Assembly (NCBI RefSeq): GCF_000499385.1
Contig: NW_013652802.1
Span: 124,001 to 188,000, forward strand
DNA length: 64,000 bases
Reading direction: 5' to 3'
From: Eimeria necatrix
Taxonomy: Eukaryota > Apicomplexa > Conoidasida > Eucoccidiorida > Eimeriidae
Under the pieces are notes generated by a model. It did no database searches. It saw nothing but the letters and a program-made list of their open reading frames with translations, and was not told where the DNA came from. The stretch's first letter is position 1. The number at the start of each line of letters is the position of its first letter. The position numbers were made by a program, and so were the translations under genes. Of this stretch, positions 1-11,809 are shown in pieces.

Positions 1-2828
1 CTATTGATGACAGGAAAATGAAGAAAGGCACAGGAAGAAGAACTGCTACATATGAGCCGAAACAAAGAAGCAAAGGCATACGGCAGCAAAACATGGCGGG
101 ATAAATAAACGCAAGAGTTTCCGAACGGCAAAACAAGGACACCATAACGGCAAGGCAAGGACACATAAGTGCAGATGAGAGCAAATAAGGAGAAACCAAG
201 AACGACGGAAAAACTCACTCATAAGCCGGCAGATGCACAGACAGACAGCAAAGAACAAAAGCCTAAGCTACAAACTGAACGATCAGCAATAATCAAATGA
301 AACACACTTTGGAGTAAGCAAAGCAACGACAAATTAAATAGAGTCAGCAACAAATCCAAGTAATAAACTTTGAAGTGAATTATGCAGGCGGGAAGGGACC
401 CAACGCACTTGTTGTCGTAGAACAAGTGTAAATGCTGCAGAGCGGAGTTTAGCCTCGCCAAATACCTTCATGCCAAACAAAACAAAGAGACGAAAAGAGA
501 GAGGAAGCTCTTTAGGATGGTGCTGCAGCAGTCTCATTGAAAACATGCCTCTCATCACAGCAATCAACCGCATGGCACGCAGCATTTGGGAGAACGCAGC
601 AAAAACCACAACAGCAAGAATAGCAGCAGCAACAACAGCAATAACAACAGCCGTAGAACTGGCAACCACCACAGTAGTAGCAACATTAGCAGAAACAGTC
701 ACTGAAGTAAGGGCAACAGCAGCGTGCGTACAACTTATCTGCCCGCAAATCGCGCGAGAAGCGCGGGGAGTGCAAACAGAGGAAAAGCAACAGGAGAGAC
801 ACAGCGACGTTCAAATGAGGGTACACCTGGTCCAACAACAAGGGCTGCGTGCAAAATCACCTCAACTCACAACGTAAGCGATAAAACCTATGCCTTAGCC
901 TTAAATGTAACTCCCCAACTATCAACACTACGTGGTACGCCTTACTCGTTGCAAGCTGCTCGCTAGTAAACTTGTGGCCGCAAAGGCGAGCAGCAAGAAA
1001 ACGATCCCTGCAACTCGTCGGCAGCAACAGCAGCAGTAGTAGCCACATCTCTGGATCAGTCCGTGCAGACTGATCTAATGTCTAAGGCAAACTGTGTAGC
1101 TGGCTAGCGACGCAGTAACCCCCGAAAGCCAGCTCTTACTGGTGTGGAGGCATGCAACCCCTCTTAGTTCTCTAAGAGACTGGCGTATGCTCATCTCAAA
1201 ACGATCCAAATCTGTAGAGGAAATAGCAACAAACCACAGCTACCTGCAACAGCTAGCGGCCCAACCACTAACGCCGGGGCGATTAGGCATGCTACAGTTA
1301 GACAAGGTGTGAAACGCCACACTGCAGAGCAAAGAGAGACAAACAAGGTAGACTTAAGCTGCGATCGGCTCACTGCGCTGTTGCACTGAGGGCAAATGCA
1401 GTGCCTGCAGAGGCAGGAACTTCTCGTGCTTCGTGTTCTCCATTGTTGGCGGGCAGCAGGAAAAGCACCAAACGCAGAAGCACAAGTAGTCGCCAGTGTC
1501 CCCTTGGAGGTCTTAGTCAGATTGGGAAAAGATGGGCCGATAACCCAGTAGGAGCAGAGGCAGTAGCAGATGTGGCGCAGCGGAAACTTTCGGCGGCGCC
1601 TTTTCAAAGGCAAGTGGCGATGCAGACAGTGCGTTTCCAAGTAGAAAGTGACGCAAGGATTGCAGGCAATGGAATAATATGGCTGTTCGTGTTCCTGCCG
1701 TGGCCGTTGCTCTTCCTTGTGTGATTATTATTGCTGCTGACTCCGCTGACGGCGCTCATGAAGCCTGGCAGCTGCCACAGCCGCTGAGCCTCGGACAGCT
1801 TCTGCACGCCAGGTCGCACGATAGAGGACTGACATGCGCCACTAACTCCCCTACGCTTGGTAGTGTTTCTGTTCGACAGAGCGGAGGAATTCGGATAGAC
1901 ATGGGAAGGAGTGCGGTGCTGGTGGAAACGGTACTGCTGCCGCTGCAGTCCGGAGGAAACACGGGGGGAACAGCCAGAAAGTGAGCTTCCAAGGCTTCTG
2001 CATTTACTGAGGACTACTAAGCAGCTACTTTTGGCTTCTCTGTCTGCTGCTGCTGCTGCTCCTATGAAGAAGATCTGCGACTGCCGCCAAAGCAGTGTGT
2101 CTGGGCCTCTAGGAGAAGCTGCAGCTTTCGTGCCGCAGCTGAAAATTTTGTAGCTGCAAGTTCAAATACTCGCCGCCATTCAGTGTTATCAGTGTATCGA
2201 CTGCTGCTGCTGCTGCTGTTGATGCTGCTCCTCCTACTGCGGCGCCTTGCTACCTGCTGTTGTTGCTCGTGACAGTGATGTGCTGGATAAAAGCACAAAA
2301 ACCTTCTTTCAGACCCATTAGAACACAGGTTTCCACTTTGGGGCTCTTGGTTATGAGATTCCCTTGTGCAGCACCAGCAGCAGCAAGCGCTGCTGCTGGT
2401 GCTGCTACTGCGAGACTCAGAGGGCTGGGGGCCCCTGGGGCCCCCTAAAATCGCAGGAGCATACGTTGGTGCTTCTTTTTGTGGCACTTCCTAAACCTGC
2501 TGATTCGTGAAGTATTTATTCTACTGTTTTTCTGTGTTCAATTTTGAACGCACTCATTGCCCGCGTTGCTTTGCTTCAGGGCTCTGCTGCCACTGCAGCT
2601 GCTGCTGTTGCTGCTCCTGGTCTCCTGCTGCCGCTGCCGCTGCTACTGCTGTTGCTGCTCGTGCAGCGGCTTCCCAATGTAAGGCAGCAGCATCGATATC
2701 TGCATCTGGCTGTGCCGGTGCGTACTTGACTCCGCGAGCGCATATCACTCCGCGCCGGACTAGCAACAACGGTGGCAGCAGCGGAGACAGCAGTAGTCGA
2801 AGCAAGAGTCATACTCTTCGGGTTTGCA
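1..2828. other. triplet-rich DNA, no gene resolved
   Basis: This stretch is rich in CAG/CTG-type triplets, with runs near 600-670, 2046-2062, 2200-2235 and 2380-2410 and again at 2590-2670. Open frames exist on both strands, for example plus 470-877 and minus 2062-2487, but they follow the triplet bias and show no recognisable domain. Upstream exons of the membrane protein that follows could lie here. I cannot support a separate gene. Confidence 0.5.
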
Positions 2829-5536
2829 ATGGGCTCAGTCCAGCATGGAGAAGAGGCTCTCCTGGGCCCTTTGCCGGCCCAGGGCCTCGACGGACCCCGT
2901 GAAGGTGCCAGGGTTGATCTTGCCCGTGAGCGTGGGCGAGTCATTTTTATTAAATTTGGATTCATGGCCCTGCTGTTTGTCTGCGCTCTCTGGGCCATGG
3001 CCATACTCTATCTCAGTCTTCCCGGTGAGGCACAGGGCGGCTAGTGCTATTTCTGGTTTCAGTGCTGCTGTTACCGAGGCTGTAGCAAATCCTGCTCGCG
3101 CTGCGTCTTCTAAGAAAACGTCATTACTCTGCCTTTCCACTTGCTACTATTTTGGCTGCCCCTTTAGATACTAATTCCTTAGACACTTTTTCCAGGTTAT
3201 ATGTGAACACTTTGTGCTTGCTGAGAAGTAGTGGCTGGCTGCTCAGTGCTTCCTGTTTCCTAGGCTGAGCCCTCTCTCTTCAGTTATCATCGATTTTTGG
3301 CCTCCCTTTGCTGCGGCTGCAGCAGCATCAACGCATCTGATGTCTCTGCTGCGTGTGCGGGAGCTTTTACGTCGCAGCCTTAGCTGCCTGTGCTCTCAAG
3401 GCTACGGCTGCTGTTTATATTGCTGCTGCTGCTGTTGTTGCTGCATGCACAGGACTAACTGAAGAAGCGCGGGCTGAGCTGGAGTCTGTAATCCCGACTT
3501 CATTCTCGGATTTAGGTTGTCTGCGAGACATTAAAACACTGAGAAAGCTCTGTGCTGCAATTGGCGTGTACAGGCAGCAGCACCCTGTCGCTCTGGCGTT
3601 GTTGCTCTCCTACGTTTATCTTCTTTACCAGGCATTCCCCCTCTTTATGTTCCCCTTTTCTGGTACGACAAGGCCACATACACAAGCCCTGATTGCTAAA
3701 AGTTTGAACATAAGCACGTGTTCGCTGGAAAGGCGCGACGCAACTGTTCAGTGTGTTGGTTCCTGTGCCGAAGAACTGCTGTCGAAGTATTGTTTTTTTG
3801 TAGTGTTATGGGTTTGGAATTCCAATTTTGGTGGCTGTGGATTTCATTTTGTTGCTTTAATGACAATACAGAGCCGCAGCGCGCCCTTCTCGACTTCTGA
3901 AACCATTGCTGGTGGTTTCTGTGTTGCTGCTGCCCCTGCTGTGGCTATTGCCACTACTGCGACTACTGCCACTGCTGTGCGCGTTGCTGCTGATGTTGTT
4001 GCTGCAGGCCTTGCGATGGCTGTCACTCTGCTTTTGGGCGCGCTGTACAGTCCACTAGTGGCCTTTAGTTTGGCTTCTGCGCTGTCCGCTATAGGGCCGA
4101 GCCTGTCATACTTCCTCTTTAAGGCTGCAGGGAAACCCCTCGTGGTGTGTGTGGATGCGTTTGTCGTTGCTGTCGCCGCTTATTATGCTTTTGCAGAATC
4201 GCAGCGCTGACGTATATGTTTTAACGCGGAACTCTTTTATTTTTCAGTGCTTCTCTTGCTAAGTGTCTTGTTTCTTGTTGTGTCTGTGTTTGCTCCCGTC
4301 CTTAAACCAGTGACGAAGCAAATCAGACTGTACGTTACTCTTACTGATACCGCTGGTGCAGGTGCGGCTCTTCCCGAACCAGCTGCACCGCATGCGTCAA
4401 CTGATACATCCCGGGGAAAGCAGCAGTGCCTGTGGCAGTGGCTGCAGCGACGTGACCAGCAGCAGCAGCAACGCTTCCAACGACAAGAGCAGCAGCGCCG
4501 CGGTACAGTTGAAGCAGAAGACACAGACAAGTGCAGAGCTACAAGGACAGCATCAGCAGCAACGGGAACAGCGGCAGCAGCATCTCCAACCGCGGCAACA
4601 CCGACCGCGGGGTGCGTGGGATACGGAGCTGGATCTGATGCTGACTGTTCTATTCCTCAGAGTATCTCCGTTCCCCAATCTCGTCATCAATGCTGCTTGT
4701 AAGCGCTGAACCACAGCCTCTGCGTCTGCATGCACCTCTTCTGCCTCTCTTTGTGCTCATTTCATCAAAGGATTTGTGTGTGGTGCTTACGGTTGGTGTT
4801 TGCGCCGGGTAGCCACAAGTCCTGAAGTGCTAACCCTAGGCGCTGTTTTTCCTGCCTCCCTGTGTACTTGTTGGTTCTTAGCAGATGAACCGTATTGGTC
4901 GTAATTCATATTTTCGGACATTGTGCGGCTTTGTTGTTGCCTACAGCGCCTGTACTTGACGTTCCATTCGGGGCCTTTTTCGTTGCGACATGGCTGGGTT
5001 TGATGCCCAACTCAGCTCTTTTTGGCAAGTACTTGGGGGTATAGGGCGTAGGGTTTATGTTTTTCGTGTGAGGCAGACAAACTTGGTCCTTTTAACCATA
5101 TAGTCATTTTAACCGCATGCGGTTTCTGGCCTCTGAGCGTTGTGCTGATGCAGTCTCAATGGGCTCCGCGTTGGGAAGCCTTGACTCCCTTAGCTCGGGT
5201 GAGAAGTTGAGAGCTGCAGCACACACGTAGGAGTAACTAGTTAACAGCAACAAGAACGGCATGCCTTTTTGGAGGTGTTTGATTGAGAGTGCACTGAAAC
5301 GCTGTCTTTTATGGAGATGCAAGTTCGCGACGCCGATTCATGTAGTCGCTGCAGCTGCAAGCAGCAGCAGCGTGGGCCCTATCAACAGTGTGAATTTAGC
5401 GTTTGCTGCTCTCTCAGGCTGGAGGCCACTGGCGGTGTTTGTTTTTGGGGCGTTTGCTGTTGTGCTGCTGAAGACAGCTCTGCGGAAGCTGAGGCCTTCT
5501 CACTTGGCCGAGCAGGACGCGCCCACTGTCTCCTAA
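2829..5536 (+). CDS. TMEM41/VTT-domain (SNARE-associated) multi-pass membrane protein, six exons
   Basis: Six exons join in frame: 2829-3024, 3453-3662, 4008-4144, 4362-4698, 4947-5024 and 5355-5536, giving 379 residues. The family (TMEM41B, VMP1, DedA) consists of ER or membrane proteins linked to lipid scrambling. The order matches TMEM41B: an N-terminal membrane helix (MALLFVCALWAMAILYL), a pre-domain (IPTSFSDLG to YLLYQAFPLFMFPFSG), then GALYSPLVAFSLASALS, then FLRVSPFPNLVINAASPV and VPFGAFFVATWLGLMPNSA, and a last C-terminal helix. A low-complexity Ser/Gln block of about 65 residues sits inside the VTT domain in exon 4, where relatives have a short linker. The start at 2829 is the nearest ATG; upstream exons are possible. 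The fifth intron is read as GC-AG (TTTG|GCAAGT), with a GT alternative 5 bases downstream. Family call is strong; exact start and last junction are less sure. Confidence 0.85.
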
Positions 5537-8500
5537 CACAGGAGACAGCAGCACCTGCAGGCTGTTCGAATCAGCGGCTGCTGCAGGCCGTGGCATATGA
5601 CCTCTCCTGAGCGGCTCTAGCCGGCCTGCGACGGCAAATGTATCAGCACCGCAGCAGCAGCAGTAGAGGTTGTTGCTGCTTCTGGAGCAACTGATTTCGT
5701 AGCAGCAGCAGCAAGTTGCAGGTGTTCATAAACTCCATCGTTTGCACGCCATTGACCGGACGACGAGCACTTTACGGGATGACCTCGGCGCAACAGGGAT
5801 TCGTAGGGTTTTATGCATATCTAGTTGTAGTACTGGAAGCGGCACAAGAAGCGCCGGCAAAGAGTAGTAGCGGTAAAAGTAAAGACCTTCCTCGATAGAA
5901 TCAAACGGCTACCTACTGGGTGACCCTCACTTAGGCAACCGAAAGTGCATCAACAGCAGGGCAGCCACCTCTAGTAGTGATGGGAAAAGATGCATCCACG
6001 AAAGATAGTCACAAAAGAAATGGGACGAAATGACACGCATAGTCAGTTACCAGACGGACAGGAGAACACACGTACAGGCCAAAGACCGCACAGAGGCATA
6101 GACAGTAGTAGATGCGGACACTGCCCGGCAGAGAGCGGCATAATGCAAAGAACCCGTGTGCTGCTTTACCAGCGCGGTAGGGCTTGTGTAATGGAGCCCA
6201 CTGGAGAGGAGCATGCAAGTGGCTGACGCTTTCGCCACCAGACAATCAGTGAACACCGCGTCATCATGCGTGGAGAACAGATCCCATCGCTAGAAGTCTA
6301 AATTTTCAGCTCTCCTCTGTAAAGTGCTTGTTACTGTTACCAGTTAGGAACTTACGCTGCTGGTATGGGACATTTAATGGGGACGCTACCCTCAATATAG
6401 CGCAGAAACAACCTGCAGGAACTTAAAAATCTGCTTTGAAAAGATACGGCGCAATTGAAATCACCCCACTTGAAGGAATCCTGTTAAATCGCTGCAGACC
6501 AGGCAAAGGTTGTCTAGCCTGCTGCACTAGGCCTACGGTTGGGTCTGGAAATACAGTCGAGAAACACGAACGAAGTCTCTCCTCCTGAGGAATCATCCGG
6601 CGTTTTAGACCTTCAGAGACAAGGATGAAGCCACGAAAAAGTATTACGTAGTATGGGGTACACTGTGCCCCAGTGGGAATCTGGTCTCTCTTGTTGCGAA
6701 AGCCTCTGCTTCCAGCCACAAATGTCTTTGGTAGCGTTCCGCCCTGTTGCTACAGCGCATGGTAGTCTCTACACGCAGTCTTTTGCCCTAGGATGCTCGT
6801 CGCCGATAGCTCCAAGGCTAGTCGGTTTAAACGCTGCAGTTGCTTGGTCCTCTCGATTGAACATAACGCAATCCTCGCCTCCTCGTTGCAGCGATCCCGC
6901 AGGCGTGTGAATTCCCACCCCAGCGGGCAATGCCCCTGCTTTGGCGCATCTGTGGTGGAGGTTCTGCTGAGTGTCTCTTGTGTGACTTCTTGTGCTCATA
7001 TCACTTTGGAGGAGGCCTCTAAACTCTACTTGCACTGCTGCGCTGGTTAGCTCCAACTCGCTCGGTCATCTCTTCCATGCCTCTGCTTCTGCAACCCTAT
7101 TGGCTGTAGTGCATTTTGCATCACGATATCCCGCAGGTGCGTGACTTCCCGCCCAAGCGGGCCATCCCCTGCTTCGGACAATCTGCGGTGTAGGATCTGT
7201 TATGTGTCTCTGGCGTACCTCCTGTAGGGATATTCTCGTGTCATGGTGGTCCTTTGTTATAAGCACAGGAGCTGCTGTCTACACTATTCAAGTGGCGTCT
7301 CGTGCACCGGACAACCGGGGGGATGTCCCATCGCCTGCGCACATTACAAGCTTCTTGGGTAAGTTCATAAGTAGTAAGCTCTCATGTGTGCGATGCAAGA
7401 CGCCTAAGAGTCCAGTGGTTAAGACTACTGTAGTATGCACACAACACCCGAACATCCCCCAATCGTGGCAAGCTGGGCACAGATGGATCGAGCTCAGGCC
7501 ATAGGGGGGTGCAACAGATGAACCAAAGGTGTAAGCTGAGAAAGCGAAACAGCACCAACTAGAGGAGCACGTATTTATTGGAATTCTTGACACAGTGGAG
7601 TGCCAAGATTCTAATTGCAAGGGAAAAACTCATGACACCGTTAATGCTGAAGAAGTGAAAGCCAGCCATGGTAAAAGCCCACGCGATACATGAGCAGCTG
7701 AACCCCCAGGTGATGATTGTGCAGTGTCGGCATAACAGCTGTGCTTGTTTCTGAGGTGCTCTGACATTGGGGGGACTCATCGATGCAAGTGCACTGCGCA
7801 CTTTCATTAGTCCGCTCATGCCTGCGGGCGTGTCATTGACACAAAACCTACCATTTCACTGGAGAAAACAACGAGCAACTGCATATTGACGGCTTAGTGA
7901 CAGAGCTTACTACGTGGCACAGAGAAGAACGCCCATAGCGGAATGCACTATGGGCGCCTCTACCGTAGTATGCCTTCCCAGAGCTAGAATGGCTAATTGA
8001 GCATAAGGAAGCTTAGCGCTTTTAGCCCTGCGACACCACATGCATGGTTGATAGTGTGGCCTGCCGGAAAGACGAACAAACGAAGTGAATGAGCAGCGGA
8101 ACTGCCATCAGTGGACACTGAAACGAATACCGTCGGAGCGAGCCTACGAAATGTTGGCACAACAACTCTCTAGGCTGCAAGCGGTACAAGTGGCTACACT
8201 CCTTCACCTTACCCGCAAACAAAAACAAGGGGAGCCGCAAAGTCAAGGATAGGATACTCATTAAGTAACTACATCAGCAGACACAGGACATCATTTCGTT
8301 TTTGACGCCTAGCCTTAACACCATGCTGGCTCTACTGAGCGTGGAGTGTCCAGCAGCCATCCACCAGCAAGCGCCAAGGACCTCTACTTGTGCGATTGCA
8401 GGGAATCGTAGCTGCGTCCCTATCTCACAAGCCCGCATCGTGTTACCAACCTCCCAAAAAAGCGGCAGGGAGACGAAGGGCTGCCAAAAGCTACTGCCAC

Positions 8501-8589
8501 ACTCAGCTATGGCCATCTTGACGAGTTGCTACAATTATACAAGGGCCAGAGGGTTCTCTTGCAGATACGTGAGGTTTCAAAGGAGTATA
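5537..8589. other. intergenic, repeat-derived, no gene resolved
   Basis: No open frame here looks coding. It contains a degenerate direct repeat pair near 6.89 and 7.13 kb and a hairpin at 7930-7956 (arms CGCCCATAG / CTATGGGCG, 9-base loop). The rest looks like unconstrained DNA. Confidence 0.5.
6893..7230. repeat. degenerate direct repeat pair (about 95 bp units)
   Basis: The segment starting ATCCCGCAGGCGTGTGA at about 6893 recurs at about 7130 as ATCCCGCAGGTGCGTGAC. The two stay alignable through the CCC..AGCGGGC core, CCCCTGCTT, and the GTGTCTCT end. Identity is roughly three quarters by eye with small gaps. I do not know the family. Confidence 0.5.
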
Positions 8590-9300
8590 GAACATTGGTT
8601 TGAAACAACTTACCTGTGGGACTACCACCGCGGTGTCCGCATGACAGCTTCATTATTATCACCAGGCCAGCTATTTAACAAGTCCACCATATACCGGATG
8701 CTACCAACCCAATTCTCAGGGATAGCTAAGCTGTTAGCTAGTGCCTGAATAGGCTCAGTCTCATCCCCAATCCGTGCATTGATAATAACGGCTGGCGCGT
8801 TCGCTGATGGTCCACTCCAGCGGAAAGGGCCCATGACGAGAATGATACATGAAATGCGCCTATGATTGCCGCTGATTCTTCCCCTTCCCCACCCAAGCTT
8901 TACTGGAGGTGCTCAAGGGAGCTTAACATCTTTGTGTGCTTTATTTCAAGGCAGGTTTCCCCAGATCTTAGTGACCCAGGAAGGCCCCTGAAAAACAGTC
9001 TCTCCCAGTCTTGTGCTTCTTTGAGTATACGGCTATGCACTTCGGCCTCACGGACGTCCCTGCTGTCTCTCAAGCTAACGTTAACACTTAGCTCCAACAC
9101 GGGGATAGGGTTCTACTGCCCACCTTGTTGACGTGCTGGTGTACAGCTATTACGCATGCTAAGTTCGGGCGGCAAGTACTCAGCATCGGAATGTTAGCTA
9201 TCCGAGCTAGTCTACCAGCACTAGGGGCATGGAGCCTGCAGCTGGCAAGATACATTCTCCTCACGAGTGGCCAGAAGCATTTACTAATGAGGCAAAAGTA
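8590..9300 (+). pseudogene. relic of a Ty3/gypsy reverse transcriptase
   Basis: Conceptual reading aligns, with frameshifts and stops, to the pol protein encoded at 26.4-28.9 kb in this same window. LPVGLPPRCPHD corresponds to LPTGLPPKRPHD, then KSTIYRMLPTQF to KSAIYRMTPEQL, then a stop followed by IG..SPI. DNA similarity continues through the segment equivalent to IAPDFPLPPI, the TLDLESGF region, and the FEYKVMPFGL region near 9020-9050, fading around 9.2-9.3 kb. There is no intact frame, so this is an old copy of the same family. Confidence 0.8.
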
Positions 9301-9769
9301 TGCCACTTCCCTGGAGCTGTGAGTATTGCCTCATGGTCGTCGGCCTTGGCTAAGCCGGCATGCTCCGGCCTCCTGCAAATCTTACTCCTCATGACGGTTT
9401 GCGTAGATGTTAAAACGAAGTAGGAATGGTAAACTAGCGAGCAAGCAAGGGCTTGAATAAAAAGATGAGACGTTCAATATCAGGCAGATAAACTTACATA
9501 TTGCCAACGCTGCATGAAAGGCACTATTGGTACAGCAGTAGAACGTGAGAACTTACAACAGCACGGCAGGACATTTTGTGGCAACATGATTGATGAACAC
9601 GGTGGAGACAATTTGTCAGCAGTCTTTCTGGAAGCGAAAACAAAGGCCATTTTTACGAAACACACAGAAGCAGGCGAGCAGCACAAGCATAGCAGCATAC
9701 ACACACCAGCATTAACAGAATAGGCAGAACCCACCGCAAAGATGGCAACGACGGCCCGCGTGAAGGTTC

Positions 9770-10188
9770 TGTAGTGCACAGGCACTACAATGGCGTTTGC
9801 TGGTGACCTTAAGAGGGTAGCTAGCTGGTGACCTATAGGAGGTTAGCACGGAAAGCGAGCGCAGAAACTTCTTACTGGTAACGAAGTAGGGCACTTTGTC
9901 AGAAAGATAGCATGCGTAAACTAGAAGTGTCTGCCAATACCCTCATATTGGGGCTGGCGATGACGCCGGCACGCTGCGGGCACCACCCCAACCGGGTCAT
10001 GTGTTCAAGAACTATGCTTCGGCGACTTTTCAAGAAAGTTCGATTCATAGACTCGGGAGATGGCGGGTTATTAATCATTCGGTACTGTTTTATGAGATAC
10101 GTGTGCCATGTAGAGGATTTGTCAGAAGGGCGCCCTATTCATGCGCCAGGTGGTAACGTAGTAGCAACAAAGAGCTCTGTGCACTGCA
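9770..10188 (+). repeat. LTR of a degenerate gypsy-type element (419 bp)
   Basis: It begins TGTAGTGCACAGGCACTACA and ends GTGCACTGCA, close to the TGTAGTGC...GCACTACA ends of the other LTRs here. Its first 80 bp align with the minus-strand LTR at 22197-22609, and its last 100 bp align with the reversed LTR at 11482-11809, sharing GGGCGCCCTATTC and ACGTAGTAGCA. It is followed at two bases by a primer-binding site and then gag remains. Confidence 0.8.
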
Positions 10189-10190
10189 TT

Positions 10191-10208
10191 TTGGGGCTGC
10201 TCATGGAT
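10191..10208 (+). other. degenerate tRNA-Pro-type primer-binding site
   Basis: TTGGGGCTGCTCATGGAT lies two bases after the LTR end and differs at four positions from the site of the intact copy at 25104. Position and similarity support a decayed primer-binding site. Confidence 0.7.
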
Positions 10209-10294
10209 TTAACTATTTTTCATTTCCAGGCCTAGGAGTAGTAATACCTGCAATATTTACCTAAATGATTCACACACACACGGCTCGGTAACGG

Positions 10295-11010
10295 GTGCAT
10301 TTGCGCAAAGGGTGCATTATCAGCCCACCTCAACAGGAGGCGTCTGTAATTTCCTTAAGCAGAATACCCAGCGGGCAACCGGTTCAGAACCGTCATGCTA
10401 CTCCGAAACCCACCGCAGCAGAGCGGCCGCATGAGCATAAGGAGGCGCCCCCGCAGATGGCACCTATACCCAATGCTGCCGGCCTACCAGCGGACAGTCC
10501 GCACATTACGCGGGACCAACTGTATTCCGCGATTGCTGTGATGAATAATGCTATGAGGATGCCCTGGGAATAGTGCGCAACGTTCCCCATACTTCCTTAA
10601 GACTCCAGCACTATGCAAGCCTTTTTGTTGCGCATCGAACGACGGTACACTCAGTTGGGATTAAAGCCGCGTAACTGGGGGACCGCGCTTATCGACCACC
10701 TTGTGGGCCGAGCCCTGACTTACTGGATGTATTTGCGGCGGAATAACGACCTAAGCAACTGGGAGATGGTACAGCGCAGGCTTTTGACGCGGTTTGACGA
10801 AACATTGTAGCAGAGTCTGCGTTCCATTCCTCAAATATAAACGCCTGAAAAAAGATATTAACAGCGGAATGCTACAACCGGCTACGAATAGCTAGAACGG
10901 CTTCGCTGATTTGTTGTGCTTTGTTAGCAGATATACCACAAAAGGGCCAGGACCTGGGAAAGGCAGGAGCTGAAGCTAGCAGCGAGGGAGATTATTTATT
11001 TTGGTGGTGG
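10295..11010 (+). pseudogene. gag relic of LTR retrotransposon
   Basis: Two broken frames (10295-10573 and 10613-10810) carry the capsid-like motif ALTYWMYLRRNNDLSNWE, which aligns with ALGYWLYLRRTGVLLTDWE of the intact gag at 25293-26378. Spacing from the primer-binding site is as in the intact copy. Similarity continues weakly to about 11.0 kb through the region equivalent to the capsid C-terminus. Stops and frameshifts make it non-coding. Confidence 0.75.
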
Positions 11011-11091
11011 TGCGAAGCGGCCAGGACAGATGTATAAGTATGCCCGCCATCATATAGTTTCACTTGAGTCATCGAACTTCACCATGTTTCT

Positions 11092-11476
11092 GAGACTTTT
11101 CTGTAGCTGCTGCAGAGTAAACAAGTTACTATTTGGGTAGTGGGTACCGTCCGAAGCAGTCCGCCTGCCTGTCAAGTAGCAGAGTATTGGGACGGTTTTG
11201 ACAATATGTCAGCACCTCGGTTCTCTATGTTTTTTCACTTGCCTTATTGAGATATCTCGAAGCTCCTTGGGGAATTCAAACCACCCAGTGGCTAATTGTG
11301 GCACTGAATGCATACAACAGCTGTATGCGAGAGAGATTTTCGTGGTCCATGCATCCCGCAGCCTTGGCGGCATAACGCCGCCAAGGCTGCTACTTGACAG
11401 GCAAGCGGACTGCTTCGGACGGTACCCACTACCCAAATAGTAACTTGTTTACCCTGCATCAGCTACAGAAAAGTCT
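11092..11476. repeat. foldback: about 88-91 bp inverted arms around a 200 bp spacer
   Basis: The left arm (about 11092-11182) is the reverse complement of 11386-11476 with about three mismatches. Both contain AACAAGTTACTATTTGGGTA and GGTACCGTCCGAAGCAGTCC. The spacer includes a perfect 13-bp hairpin at 11359-11389 (CAGCCTTGGCGGC, loop ATAAC). The right arm ends about five bases before the reversed LTR. High arm identity suggests a recent inverted duplication or an active foldback element. Confidence 0.85.
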
Positions 11477-11481
11477 CACGA

Positions 11482-11809
11482 TATAGTGCACAGCGCTCTC
11501 TGCTGCTACTACGTATGTTGGTACCTGGCCCACGAATAGGGCGCCCTTTGACAAACCCTCTGCATTCGACTCATATCTCATGAAGCAAATACCAAAATAT
11601 CAATAAAAGCAGTCATCTTTCAAGTTCTCAATCCAACATTGCTAAAAGCCGCACCCTCATAGCTCTTGCTTCCTTGGCCAGGTTGGGGCGGCGCCCCGCA
11701 CCGGTGCCAGCGTTAGAGACAGCCCCTATCTTATGGTATTTACAGGCATCGCCAATTTAAACATGCTGTCTTTCTAATAAAATGCCTTAATTAGTGCCTG
11801 CGCACTACA
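11482..11809 (-). repeat. solo LTR, reversed, internally shortened (328 bp)
   Basis: Read on the minus strand it starts TGTAGTGCGCAGGCACTA and ends GTGCACTATA. Its last ~105 bp align closely with the 3' part of the LTR at 9770-10188 (TTTGTCAAAGGGCGCCCTATTC, then ACGTAGTAGCAGCA in pieces). No internal element sequence is attached on either side, so it is probably a solo LTR. Confidence 0.75.

Noticed and set aside
2046..2410. CTG/CAG runs as a separate Gln- or Ser-rich gene on the minus strand
   Set aside because: Both strands stay open only because of triplet bias; no non-repetitive coding sequence is attached.
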